Source of the DNA: CAVSRC01 sp963732845
GTDB taxonomy: Bacteria > Pseudomonadota > Alphaproteobacteria > Rhizobiales > Kaistiaceae
Direction: 5' to 3'
NCBI GenBank assembly: GCA_963732845.1
Contig: CAVTBE010000015.1
Location: 62,001-126,000, forward strand
DNA length: 64,000 bases
In this document: positions 7,838 through 15,905 of the stretch, one piece after another
Layout: each line of letters begins with the position of its first letter
How positions within the stretch are numbered: position 1 is the first letter of the stretch
The notes under the pieces: generated by a model
Database searches by the model: none
Seen by the model: only the letters and a program-made list of their open reading frames with translations
What the model was told of the DNA's origin: nothing
Made by a program: the position numbers and the translations under genes

Positions 7838-9483
7838 AGGCTCTCGCCAGCATCTTCGTCCGGGTGTGGCGCGGGCAATGGCGCGCCCTGGCGCTGGGCA
7901 TCCTCCTGTCGGTCACCACGCTGGCCACCGGCATCGCGCTTCTCGGGCTCTCCGGCTGGTTCATCACGGCGTCAGGCATGGCCGGCCTGGTGGGAGCGGG
8001 ACTCGTCTTCGATGTCTTCCGGCCAAGCGCCGGCGTCCGCGCGCTCGCTTTCGGCCGGGCGGCGGCGCGCTATGGCGAACGGCTCACCACACACGACGCC
8101 ACGCTCCGCGGCTTGGCGAAGCTGCGCGTCGCGCTGCTTGCCGCCATGTTGCGCCGGCCGGTGGCGGAACTCTCCCGTCTGCGCGGGTCGGAACGCCTCA
8201 ATTACCTCACCATCGATGTCGACGTTCTCGACGGACTGGCCCTCCGCCTGGTCATCCCGTCGGTTGCCGCCCTCATCATCTTCGCTGCCGCCTATCTGTT
8301 GCTTGCCTGGCTCACAACGCCACTCATCGCCGGCTGGCAGATCGGCAGCTTCGTCGTCGGCGTCGCGCTGGCGATGCTGGTGACGCTGCGCCGCACCCGC
8401 CGCTCGTCGCGCCTCGGACAGCGCGCCATGCAGGCGCTGCGCATGCGCTTCATCGACATGATGCGTGGCCAGAGCGAACTGGTGGTCACCGGCCGTCTCG
8501 AAGACTGGCGCCGCTCGGTCATGGATGCCCATGCGCGGCTGCAGGAAGCGCAGAACGAGGTCGACGCGGCGGATCATCAGTCGGTGTTCATCATCGCCGC
8601 CTTCACCACGCTCGCCGCCGGCGGCGCGCTGCTTCTCGGCGCCCATGCCACGCTCGCCGGCCGGCTTGATGCCGCCGCCGCGGCCATCGGTTTCTTCACC
8701 GCGCTCGCCTTGTTCGAAGTGGCCGCGCCGCTCGCCCGCGGCATCGGCGAGCTCGGCCGCATGGTCGATGCCGCCCGCAGGATCGACCGGCAATTGGAAA
8801 CGCCGGCGGAAGCGACGGTCGCGCCAATCGGTGCGTCGGCGGCGTCCGATGCGCCGCTGCTGAGGTTCACGACCGTCGGCTATGCGATCGGCGAACGCGC
8901 GCTCTTTGACGGCATCTCCTTCGTCGTCGGGGCAGGGGAGACCCTGGCGCTCACCGGCGCCAGTGGCTCGGGAAAGACCACGCTGCTCAACCTGGCGCGG
9001 GGCCTTCTGAAGATTAGAACTGGATTAATTCATATCGACGGACGACCTGTTCAGTCATGGTCGCCGGAGGATCTATCGCAAATCATCGGCTATCTGCCGC
9101 AACGCACGGCACTCGTCAGTGGCACGATTGTGGATAACCTGAAGCTCGGCTGCCCCGAGGCGACTGACGACATGGTATGGACAGCGCTTCACATCGCCGC
9201 ACTCAATTCGGTAGTGGCCGAAAAAGGCGGCCTGGAATTTCGTCTGGGGGAGAGCGGGCGCGGCCTCTCCGGCGGTGAGCAGCGCCGCTTGGCGCTGGCC
9301 CGCATGGTGCTCCGAAAACCGCGCATTCTCCTTCTCGACGAGCCAACCGAGGGGTTGCCTCATGAGGCCGCGGAGACCGTTCTTTCGCGTTTGCGGACGG
9401 CCTTTCCCGACGCGGCGATGGTGATCGCCGCGCACCGGTCGGAAGAGCGGAAATGGGCGAGGCAGGCCGTGTCGCTCGACTGA
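7834..9483 (+). CDS. cydC: thiol reductant ABC exporter subunit CydC
   Basis: 549-residue partner of CydD. The membrane domain (about 1-310) starts with a conserved amphipathic segment and LSGWFITASGMAGL, and ends in the family motif GRMVDAARRI. The ATPase domain has Walker A GASGSGKTTLL, signature LSGGEQRRLALARM and Walker B RILLLDEPTEG; the H-loop is in VIAAHRSEERK. Start and stop overlap or abut the neighbours as in a cyd operon. An inverted repeat and an FNR-type box separate it from cydA, so the oxidase genes probably have their own promoter. Confidence 0.93.
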   Translation: MKALASIFVRVWRGQWRALALGILLSVTTLATGIALLGLSGWFITASGMAGLVGAGLVFDVFRPSAGVRALAFGRAAARYGERLTTHDATLRGLAKLRVALLAAMLRRPVAELSRLRGSERLNYLTIDVDVLDGLALRLVIPSVAALIIFAAAYLLLAWLTTPLIAGWQIGSFVVGVALAMLVTLRRTRRSSRLGQRAMQALRMRFIDMMRGQSELVVTGRLEDWRRSVMDAHARLQEAQNEVDAADHQSVFIIAAFTTLAAGGALLLGAHATLAGRLDAAAAAIGFFTALALFEVAAPLARGIGELGRMVDAARRIDRQLETPAEATVAPIGASAASDAPLLRFTTVGYAIGERALFDGISFVVGAGETLALTGASGSGKTTLLNLARGLLKIRTGLIHIDGRPVQSWSPEDLSQIIGYLPQRTALVSGTIVDNLKLGCPEATDDMVWTALHIAALNSVVAEKGGLEFRLGESGRGLSGGEQRRLALARMVLRKPRILLLDEPTEGLPHEAAETVLSRLRTAFPDAAMVIAAHRSEERKWARQAVSLD

Positions 9484-9484
9484 A

Positions 9485-9501
9485 ACTGGAAAATATCCAG
9501 T
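9485..9501. repeat. short inverted repeat between cydC and cydA
   Basis: ACTGGA and TCCAGT arms with the loop AAATA, starting two bases after the cydC stop codon. There is no T-run, so it is a poor terminator; it may be an mRNA-stabilising hairpin or an operator. Confidence 0.35.
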
Positions 9502-9515
9502 GAACGTGCGCCTTT

Positions 9516-9529
9516 TTGACATAGATCAA
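9516..9529 (+). promoter_or_regulatory. FNR/FixK-type box upstream of cydA
   Basis: TTGACATAGATCAA fits the FNR/FixK consensus TTGAY-N4-RTCAA exactly. Its centre lies 41.5 bases upstream of a transcription start placed at about 9564 from the -10 element, the class II activator position. Predicts activation of cydABX at low oxygen. Confidence 0.75.
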
Positions 9530-9551
9530 ATTCGCATTTGAGGTGCGACCA

Positions 9552-9557
9552 TATTCA
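9552..9557 (+). promoter_or_regulatory. -10 element of the cydA promoter
   Basis: TATTCA is placed exactly where a -10 hexamer belongs for an FNR box centred at -41.5. There is no good -35 hexamer, as expected when the activator overlaps that site. Confidence 0.5.
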
Positions 9558-9614
9558 AAACCCGCAATGCAACGCGCACGCCGGTGTTGACCAACAAATA
9601 GGGGGGCCATGGCC

Positions 9615-11204
9615 ATGGATGTCGTCGAACTATCGCGACTGCAGTTCGCAATGACGGCGCTCTATCACTTCCTCTTCGTTCCGCTGACCCTCGGGCTTTC
9701 CATCCTCCTCGCGATCATGGAAACGGTCTATGTGATGACCGGGCGCCCGATCTGGCGGCAGATGACGAAGTTCTGGGGCACGCTTTTCGGCATCAACTTC
9801 GTGCTCGGCGTCGCGACCGGCATCACCATGGAGTTCCAGTTCGGCATGAACTGGAGCTACTACAGCCACTATGTCGGTGACATCTTCGGTGCGCCGCTGG
9901 CGATCGAAGGCCTGATGGCCTTCTTCCTCGAGGCGACCTTCGTCGGTCTCTTCTTTTTCGGCTGGGAGCGCTTGACCAAGCGCGCCCACCTGGTCGTTAC
10001 CTGGCTGGTCGCCATCGGATCGAACTTCTCGGCCCTGTGGATCCTCATCGCCAACGGCTGGATGCAGAATCCGGTCGGCGCCGCGTTCAACCCGATCACC
10101 ATGCGCATGGAGATGACCTCGTTCTTCGACGTGGTCTTCAACTCGGTGGCGCAGGCGAAGTTCGTCCACACCGTTTCGGCCGGCTATGTCACGGCGTCAG
10201 TCTTCGTTCTCGGCGTCTCGGCTTGGTACATGCTGAAAGGCCGGCATACCGAGCTTGCCCGCCGTTCGCTGGCGGTTGCCGCCAGCTTCGGTCTGGCCTC
10301 GGCCTTCTCCGTCGTCCTGCTCGGCGACGAATCCGGCTATGCGGTTACCCACGACCAGAAGATGAAGCTCGCCGCGATCGAAGGCATGTGGCAGACCGAA
10401 CCGGCACCCGCCGCCTTCACCCTCTTCGGCTTCCCGGACCAGAACGCGCGCGAAACCCACTATGCCATCAAGATCCCCTGGGTCATGGGCTTCATCGGCA
10501 CCCGCTCGCTGACTACCGTGATCCCCGGCATCGACAGCCTGGAAAAGCAGGCCGAACAGCGCATCCGCTCCGGCCTCGTCGCCTATGACGCGCTGATCAA
10601 GATCCGCACGGCCAAGGGTGCCGCCCCGGCGGACGTCAAGACGACCTTCGAGGACCACTCCGCCGATCTCGGCTTCGCTCTGCTGCTCAAGCGATATGTC
10701 GACGATCCGCTGCAGGCAACCGACCAGGACATCGTCAAGGCGGCGTACGACACGATCCCGACCGTCTGGCCGCTCTTCTGGGCCTTCCGCATCATGGTGG
10801 GCCTGGGCTTCGCCTTCATCGCCGTGCTCGGCTGGTTCTTCTACCAGTCGTCATTCAAGGGGATGCGCTTCTCGCGCACGGCCTTGTGGTTCGCGGTAAT
10901 CATCATTCCAACGCCGTGGATCGCGGCCGAGCTCGGCTGGTTCGTCGCCGAATTCGGTCGCCAGCCATGGGTGGTGGACGGCGTGCTGCCAACGGCGCTC
11001 GCCGCATCGCATCTGTCTGTCCTCGACCTGCTGCTGACGCTCATCGGCTTCGTGGCCTTCTACTCGGTCCTGTTCGTCATCGAGATGGGGTTGATGATCA
11101 AATATATCCGCAAGGGTCCCTTCATAGATGTCGACGAGACGGATGAATGGATGAAGAACCACCAGGATCGTCTGGGTGGCCACGAACTGCAGCCCGCGGA
11201 GTAA
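9615..11204 (+). CDS. cydA: cytochrome bd ubiquinol oxidase subunit I
   Basis: 529 residues from ATG 9615. An ATG two codons earlier (9609) is too close to the GGGGGG ribosome binding site at 9601-9606, and MDVVELSRLQFA matches the usual family start. CydA oxidises ubiquinol in the inner membrane and binds haems b558, b595 and d. Visible landmarks are the N-terminal His in ALYHFLFVPLTLG, the His in KFVHTVSAGY, the Met in RIMVGLG, and GRQPWVVDGVLPT. The long periplasmic Q-loop (GFIGTRSLTTVIPGIDSL and the following 60 residues) places it in the long-loop subfamily rather than the CIO type. Confidence 0.95.
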   Translation: MDVVELSRLQFAMTALYHFLFVPLTLGLSILLAIMETVYVMTGRPIWRQMTKFWGTLFGINFVLGVATGITMEFQFGMNWSYYSHYVGDIFGAPLAIEGLMAFFLEATFVGLFFFGWERLTKRAHLVVTWLVAIGSNFSALWILIANGWMQNPVGAAFNPITMRMEMTSFFDVVFNSVAQAKFVHTVSAGYVTASVFVLGVSAWYMLKGRHTELARRSLAVAASFGLASAFSVVLLGDESGYAVTHDQKMKLAAIEGMWQTEPAPAAFTLFGFPDQNARETHYAIKIPWVMGFIGTRSLTTVIPGIDSLEKQAEQRIRSGLVAYDALIKIRTAKGAAPADVKTTFEDHSADLGFALLLKRYVDDPLQATDQDIVKAAYDTIPTVWPLFWAFRIMVGLGFAFIAVLGWFFYQSSFKGMRFSRTALWFAVIIIPTPWIAAELGWFVAEFGRQPWVVDGVLPTALAASHLSVLDLLLTLIGFVAFYSVLFVIEMGLMIKYIRKGPFIDVDETDEWMKNHQDRLGGHELQPAE

Positions 11205-11209
11205 CGACC

Positions 11210-12361
11210 ATGATCCTTTTCGAACTGATTGGATTCGACGTCCTGCGGGTCATCTGGTGGCTGCTGCTGGGCGTGCTTCTCACCGGCTTCGCGCTGACCG
11301 ACGGCTTCGACATGGGGGTGGGCGCGCTCATTCCCTTCGTCGGCAAGACCGACGCCGAACGGCGCGTGGCGATCAACACCGTCGGCCCGGTCTGGGAAGG
11401 CAACCAGGTCTGGTTCATCCTCGGCGGCGGCGCCATCTTCGCCGCCTGGCCGCCGCTCTATGCGGTCAGCTTCTCGGGCTTCTATCTGGCGATGTTCGCG
11501 ATCCTCGCCGCGCTCATCCTCAGGCCCGTCGGCTTCAAGTACCGCTCCAAGCGCGACAGTGCCGCCTGGCGCAACGGCTGGGACTGGGCGCTGTTCGTCG
11601 GCGGCGCGGTGCCGGCGCTGATCTTCGGCGTGGCCATGGGCAACGTCCTGCAGGGCGTGCCCTTCCGCTTCAACGACGATCTGCAGATCTTCTACGACGG
11701 CACGTTCTTCGGCCTGCTCAATCCGTTTGCGCTGGTCGCCGGCATCGTGTCGCTGTCGATGATCGTCATGCACGGCGCCGCCTGGCTCAACCTCAAGAGC
11801 GAGGGCGAAGTGCAGAAGCGGGCGCAGAACTTCGGCTCGATCGCCGCCCTGGTGATGATCGTGGCCTATGCGCTCGCCGGCGTGTGGCTGGCCTTCGGCA
11901 TCAGCGCCTACGCGTTCACCTCGGCCGTGCCTGCCGACGGACCGTCCAACCCGCTGCTCAGCGAGGTTGCCCGCCAGGGTTCGTGGATGGCCGCCTACAG
12001 CACCCGTCCGTGGATCGTGATTGCCCCGATCCTCGGCTTCGCCGGGGCGGCGCTCGCCTATCTCGGCCTCAAGGCCGGTCGCGAAGTCTCGACTCTGCTC
12101 TTCTCGAGCCTGGCGATCATCGGGGTCATCGCCTCGGTTGGCCTGAGCATGTTCCCGTTCATCCTGCCCTCGTCTGTCGATCCCAAGTCCTCGCTGACGG
12201 TGTGGGACGCCTCGTCCTCGCACCAGACGCTCTTTGTCATGTTGGTCTCGGCGGTGATCTTCGTTCCGATCATCCTCGCCTACACCGCCTGGGTCTATAA
12301 GGTGCTGTGGGGCAAGGTGACCGAGAAGGAAGTCACCGACGCCAGCGACGTCGTTTACTGA
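11210..12361 (+). CDS. cydB: cytochrome bd ubiquinol oxidase subunit II
   Basis: 383 residues from ATG 11210, five bases after the cydA stop. An upstream in-frame start at 11147 would overlap cydA and add non-conserved residues. Typical CydB landmarks are GFALTDGFDMGVGAL near the N terminus, INTVGPVWEGNQVWFILGGGA, and the C-terminal HQTLFVML segment. About eight to nine membrane helices. It completes the CydAB core; CydB binds no haem d itself but stabilises the complex. Confidence 0.95.
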   Translation: MILFELIGFDVLRVIWWLLLGVLLTGFALTDGFDMGVGALIPFVGKTDAERRVAINTVGPVWEGNQVWFILGGGAIFAAWPPLYAVSFSGFYLAMFAILAALILRPVGFKYRSKRDSAAWRNGWDWALFVGGAVPALIFGVAMGNVLQGVPFRFNDDLQIFYDGTFFGLLNPFALVAGIVSLSMIVMHGAAWLNLKSEGEVQKRAQNFGSIAALVMIVAYALAGVWLAFGISAYAFTSAVPADGPSNPLLSEVARQGSWMAAYSTRPWIVIAPILGFAGAALAYLGLKAGREVSTLLFSSLAIIGVIASVGLSMFPFILPSSVDPKSSLTVWDASSSHQTLFVMLVSAVIFVPIILAYTAWVYKVLWGKVTEKEVTDASDVVY

Positions 12362-12376
12362 GGAAGGAGATAGGTC

Positions 12377-12499
12377 ATGTGGTATTTCGCCTGGATCCTC
12401 GGACTGCCGCTGGCAGCCGTCTTCGCCGTCGTCAATGCCATGTGGCTTGAGATGCAGGACGACCAGAGGTTCGAATCCGGCAACGGCAAGGGCTCCTGA
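12377..12499 (+). CDS. cydX: cytochrome bd-I accessory subunit CydX
   Basis: A 40-residue single-helix protein. MWYFAWILGLPLAAVFAV is the hallmark CydX/YbgT N terminus, followed by a conserved WLE motif and a polar tail. A strong ribosome binding site, AGGAAGGAG, lies 7 bases upstream, and the gene starts 15 bases after cydB stops. CydX associates with CydA and is needed for haem retention and oxidase stability. Confidence 0.93.
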   Translation: MWYFAWILGLPLAAVFAVVNAMWLEMQDDQRFESGNGKGS

Positions 12500-12546
12500 G
12501 GAACGTCTCCGGCGCGTCATTCCCATAGCCGCACCGGAGGACTAGG

Positions 12547-12574
12547 AGGGCGGCGGAGGGGGCTTCGCCGCCCT
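12547..12574 (+). terminator. possible terminator after cydX
   Basis: Hairpin with arms AGGGCGGCG and CGCCGCCCT around a ten-base loop, about 50 bases after cydX. It is followed by TCGCC rather than a T-run, so termination by this hairpin alone is uncertain. Confidence 0.4.
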
Positions 12575-12702
12575 TCGCCTGTCTCGGGCCGGCTTCAGGC
12601 CGGGCCGGCGAGACGGGCCGACGCGGAAGGGCCACCGCGAAGTTCGATTCCGTCGTTGCGACGAGCGCGTGCCCAACGAAAAGGGCCGCCGGAGTCCTGA
12701 GA

Positions 12703-13134
12703 TCAGTCGACCAGCCGACGGCCGTTCTCTCCAGAACCGAAGAGGTGCCAACTTGCCTCCGCCGCCGAAAGCACGACCATGTCGCCGACTTGTGCGGTGC
12801 CGTTGGCCGTGATCGCCGTCAACGTGCCAGAGGCGGTCTCAACGTGCAGGTAGTCCGATGGACCGGTCGGCTCGACCAGGGCAATCCGCCCGGGCAATAC
12901 GCCGCCCACTGTCGCGGCTGGCACGAAGCGGATGTCGTCGGGACGAATGCCCGCCACGGCAGGTCCTTCCGCAACCGACGGGAAATGCACCGGAAGAAGC
13001 GAACCGTCGGGAAGCATGAAACGACCGACATCGCCTTCCCGCCTGTAGCCGTTCGGCTGGCATCCCTGAGCCTGTCTCCCCCGATCCGGATGGTCCGCGA
13101 ATGGCCTGGCCGTCAGGACGACATCAACTCGCAC
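12703..13134 (-). pseudogene. C-terminal remnant of a sugar ABC-transporter ATPase (UgpC/MalK type)
   Basis: Encodes only the regulatory OB-fold/TOBE end of a carbohydrate importer ATPase: GIRPDDIRFV, then ALVEPTGPSDYLHVETASGTLTAI, GDMVVLSAAEASWHLFGSGENGRRL. Walker A, signature and Walker B are absent, and only about 50 bases separate its start from the end of the deoR-type gene, so the ATPase core has been deleted. Its place at the 3' side of the regulator suggests the locus once carried a conventional sugar ABC transporter. Confidence 0.6.
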
Positions 13135-13186
13135 GGAACGCTATCCACGAGCGCGCGGAGGAATCCGCTTGCAGTGAAGGCCGAGG

Positions 13187-13957
13187 CTACTCGTCGGCCA
13201 GCCTCACGATGACGCCGCGCCGCTCGAGATTCGCCAGGATATCCGGATCGATGGCAAAATCGGTGACCAGCGTTCCGATGTCCTCTATCCTGCCGACGGC
13301 CGAGGCCTTGATCTTCCCGACCTTCGAGCTGTCGGCGACGATGATGAGCTGGGGCGCGAAAGCCACCAGCACGCGATCGACCACGGCCTCGGGCAGGAAC
13401 TCGTTGGTCAGTCCGCCTTCAGGGTGAACGCCTTGAATGCCGATGATCACCTTGTCGGCCCTGAGCTCCGACAGCGCCTTCTCCACGATGTGCCCGATGA
13501 AGGACAGTTCGGGCCGGCGCACGGCGCCGCCGGTCACCACAAGATCGACACCGGGGCTGTCGACCAGCGTGTTGATCACCGGAAGCGAGTTGGTGATGAC
13601 CGTCAGGTTCCGGCGCGTCGTCAGGTTCTTCGCCACTTCTAGCGCGGTGGAGCCGGTGCCGAGGAAGATGGCCTCGCCATCGTGGATAAGCTCCGCTGCC
13701 TTCCTGCCGATACGGCGCTTCTTGTCGGCCTGCAGGTAGCTGCGCTGAGCGAGGGAGGGCTCGGCCTTGGTGTCGTCGACGCTGATGCCGCCGCGCATCT
13801 TGCGGAAGCCGTTCTCCTGGAGAAGCACCAGGATATCGCGCCGGATGGTCGCCTCGCTGGCACTGAAGTGCCGACTCAATACGCTCACCTCAGCGCTGCC
13901 GTTGCGCAGCAGATACTCCCGGATCGCAGTCCTTCGCCGCTCGTTGGTCACCGACAT
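13187..13957 (-). CDS. DeoR/GlpR family transcriptional regulator
   Basis: 256 residues. The N-terminal HTH (RRRTAIREYLLRNGSAEVSVLSRHF, SEATIRRDI) is of the DeoR type. The C-terminal sensor domain has the ribose-isomerase-like fold with FLGTGSTALEVAKNL, VITNSLPVINTL and the conserved DKVIIGIQGV segment. DeoR proteins usually repress sugar catabolism and release DNA on binding a sugar phosphate. It is divergent from the importer/isomerase/kinase operon starting at 14185 and almost certainly controls it through the intervening repeats. The effector is probably a phosphorylated intermediate of that pathway. Confidence 0.9.
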   Translation of the reverse strand: MSVTNERRRTAIREYLLRNGSAEVSVLSRHFSASEATIRRDILVLLQENGFRKMRGGISVDDTKAEPSLAQRSYLQADKKRRIGRKAAELIHDGEAIFLGTGSTALEVAKNLTTRRNLTVITNSLPVINTLVDSPGVDLVVTGGAVRRPELSFIGHIVEKALSELRADKVIIGIQGVHPEGGLTNEFLPEAVVDRVLVAFAPQLIIVADSSKVGKIKASAVGRIEDIGTLVTDFAIDPDILANLERRGVIVRLADE

Positions 13958-14022
13958 ATGGAGGTCCCTCGGAATCGCAGATTCCCTTCAAAGTGGGGGC
14001 TTCCTGCGCGCTGTCAATCGCC

Positions 14023-14051
14023 AAAACTGATCATACACGCAGAAAACTGAT
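14023..14051. promoter_or_regulatory. direct repeats AAAACTGAT, likely DeoR-family operator
   Basis: Two identical copies of AAAACTGAT (14023-14031 and 14043-14051) start exactly 20 bases apart, two helical turns, so both would present the same DNA face. They lie in the A+T-rich divergent intergenic region between the DeoR-type regulator and the operon it faces. Confidence 0.5.
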
Positions 14052-14070
14052 TGAAACAGTCTAATTTTCG

Positions 14071-14084
14071 ATGCAATAATGCAT
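14071..14084. promoter_or_regulatory. palindrome ATGCA-N4-TGCAT
   Basis: Perfect five-base inverted arms around ATAA, 20 bases beyond the second AAAACTGAT copy and just upstream of a TTGACA hexamer at 14093-14098. Possible second regulator contact or part of the operon promoter. Confidence 0.35.
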
Positions 14085-14184
14085 ATTTATGATTGACACT
14101 ATCGTGATCAAGCTCCATCCTCGACCGACGTGGAGCCGGCGGAGCGACGGCTCCGTCCTTTCTTGACTTGGAGGAGCTCTGACA

Positions 14185-14992
14185 TTGAGTGGCTCGCAGG
14201 TGCGATCAGAAGACCGCGCCGGGAAGATCCGGATCGAGCATTTGAAGTTCAGCTATCCGGACAAAAAGGCGGGGCTGGTCAACGTTATCGACGACCTGAA
14301 TCTCGCCGTTTACGACCACGAGTTCCTGGCAATCGTGGGCGCCTCGGGCTGCGGAAAGACGACGCTGCTGAATATCGTTGCGGGCTTGCTGCCGGCAGCG
14401 AGCGGCAAGGTCTTTCTCGACGACAGGGAGATCAAGGGCCCGGGACTGGACCGGACCATGGTGTTTCAGGACGACGCCGTGTTCCCCTGGTTCACGGTGC
14501 TGCGCAACGTCGAGTACGGCTTGAGGATCGCCAAGACCAGCCGGGACGAGAGGGCGCGAAGGGCTGCCCATAGCCTTGAGCTGGTCGGACTCACCGGCTG
14601 TGAAGGCCTTTATCCAAGACAGCTCTCGGGAGGCATGCGGAAGCGCGTCGATGTCGCGCGCGCGATCGTCACGCGGCCGCAGGTCCTCATGATGGACGAG
14701 CCGTTCGCCGCGCTCGACGTGATGACCAAGGAGAATCTTCCAGGAGCAGTTCCTCGCGATCTGGAACGAGACCCGGATGACCGTGGTTTTCGTGACGCAC
14801 GACCTGGAGGAAGCGCTCTTCATGGCGGACCGCGTCGTCGTCATGGCAAGCCACCCGGGGCGGATCGCCAAGATTGTCGAGGTGCCGTTCGAGCGGCCGC
14901 GCTCGCGCGACCTCAAGACTTTTCCCGAGTTTCAGACGATGCGCCGCGAACTCAGTCATGTCCTCGACGCCAATCGGGGGCAAGCCACATGA
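14185..14992 (+). pseudogene. NitT/TauT-type ABC transporter ATPase, single-base frameshift
   Basis: A TTG start with a strong GGAGGAG ribosome binding site eight bases upstream. Walker A GASGCGKTTLL, Q-loop MVFQDDAVFPWF, signature QLSGGMRKRVDVARAI and Walker B VLMMDEPFAALD are all present. At 14737-14741 the frame changes by one extra base. The correct continuation (QEQFLAIWNETRMTVVFVTHDLEEALFMADRVVVM, in two segments) runs in the next frame to a TGA at 14990 that overlaps the permease ATG. Removing one base gives a 268-residue SsuB/TauB-like ATPase of normal length. As given, the first frame reads through into the permease. The operon looks otherwise intact, so a sequence error is a real possibility. 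Confidence 0.7.
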
Positions 14993-15816
14993 CCGATCGC
15001 AAGAACGATCTCCTGCCGCCCACGGAAAACCGCCTTGGCGATCTGCTACCGAAGCTCGCCGTCCCCGTCGCCATCCTCGTCCTGTGGATCGTCGTGTCCG
15101 AGTTCAGGCTGGTGCGGCCCATCTTCATTCCGCCGCCCGAGGCCGTGTGGAAGGCCTTCCTCGGCATGTACACGCTGCTGCCGCGGGCGATCCTGACCAC
15201 CGTGGCGATGACACTGACGGGCTTCGGCATCGGCGTCGCCTTCGGCACCGTTTCGGGTCTCGCCATGGCGTACAGCAAGGCCGTGCGCGATTACCTGGGC
15301 GCGCTCTTCGACTTCACCCGGCCAGTACCGGTCTTCGCCCTCATTCCGCTCTTCATCCTCTGGTTCGGCATCGGGCGCGCGCCACAGATCGCGCTGATCG
15401 CGCTCGGCACCTCCGTCGTTCTCGGCGTCACCACAATGGAGGCGATCCGCAACGTCCCGTCGATCTACATCCGCGCGGCGCTCACCCTGGGCGCGGACCG
15501 CAAGCGCATCTACACGACGGTGATCGTGCCCTACATCGTGCCCCACCTCATCGGCGCCATCCGCGTTGCGGCGGCTTCCTCGTGGGGCCTCGACGTCGCG
15601 GCCGAGTTCATGGGTTCGCAGGCCGGCCTCGGTTACCTGATCATCCTGCAGCAGACCTATTTAAGGACGGCGGGCATCGTCATCCTGGTCGCCATCTACA
15701 GCCTGCTCGCCGTTCTGCTCGACACCCTCATTGCCAGACTGGAAAAGCGCCTCACGCCATGGACGGAGAGACGCGCAAGTATTGGCGTAGTCGCTTCTAT
15801 CGTGGGCGGTGGTTGA
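14989..15816 (+). CDS. NitT/TauT-type ABC transporter permease
   Basis: 275 residues from ATG 14989, overlapping the ATPase stop by ATGA. A BPD_transp_1 permease of the SsuC/TauC type with about six helices; the cytoplasmic coupling motif is EAIRNVPSIYIRAALTLGADRKRI. The N-terminal FIPPPEAVWKAF and the C-terminal GLGYLIILQQTYLRTAGI are typical of sulfonate/nitrate/pyrimidine-precursor importers. It forms the membrane channel with the adjacent ATPase and binding protein. The substrate cannot be deduced from the permease. Confidence 0.88.
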   Translation: MTDRKNDLLPPTENRLGDLLPKLAVPVAILVLWIVVSEFRLVRPIFIPPPEAVWKAFLGMYTLLPRAILTTVAMTLTGFGIGVAFGTVSGLAMAYSKAVRDYLGALFDFTRPVPVFALIPLFILWFGIGRAPQIALIALGTSVVLGVTTMEAIRNVPSIYIRAALTLGADRKRIYTTVIVPYIVPHLIGAIRVAAASSWGLDVAAEFMGSQAGLGYLIILQQTYLRTAGIVILVAIYSLLAVLLDTLIARLEKRLTPWTERRASIGVVASIVGGG

Positions 15817-15905
15817 AGGAGGAGACAGCATGAAATGACGAAAGATGATCCAACCGGCATTCCCAGTTACCACAGAATTTCGTTTCAAACCGAAGGACGT
15901 GAGTG

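Noticed and set aside
12468..12478. GGTTCGAATCC, a tRNA T-arm-like string
   Set aside because: It lies inside the cydX coding sequence, and no acceptor, D or anticodon arm surrounds it.
14185..15816. A natural ATPase-permease fusion of 543 residues
   Set aside because: The linking 80 residues are out-of-frame ATPase sequence; the proper ATPase C terminus is intact in the next frame and ends at the permease ATG.
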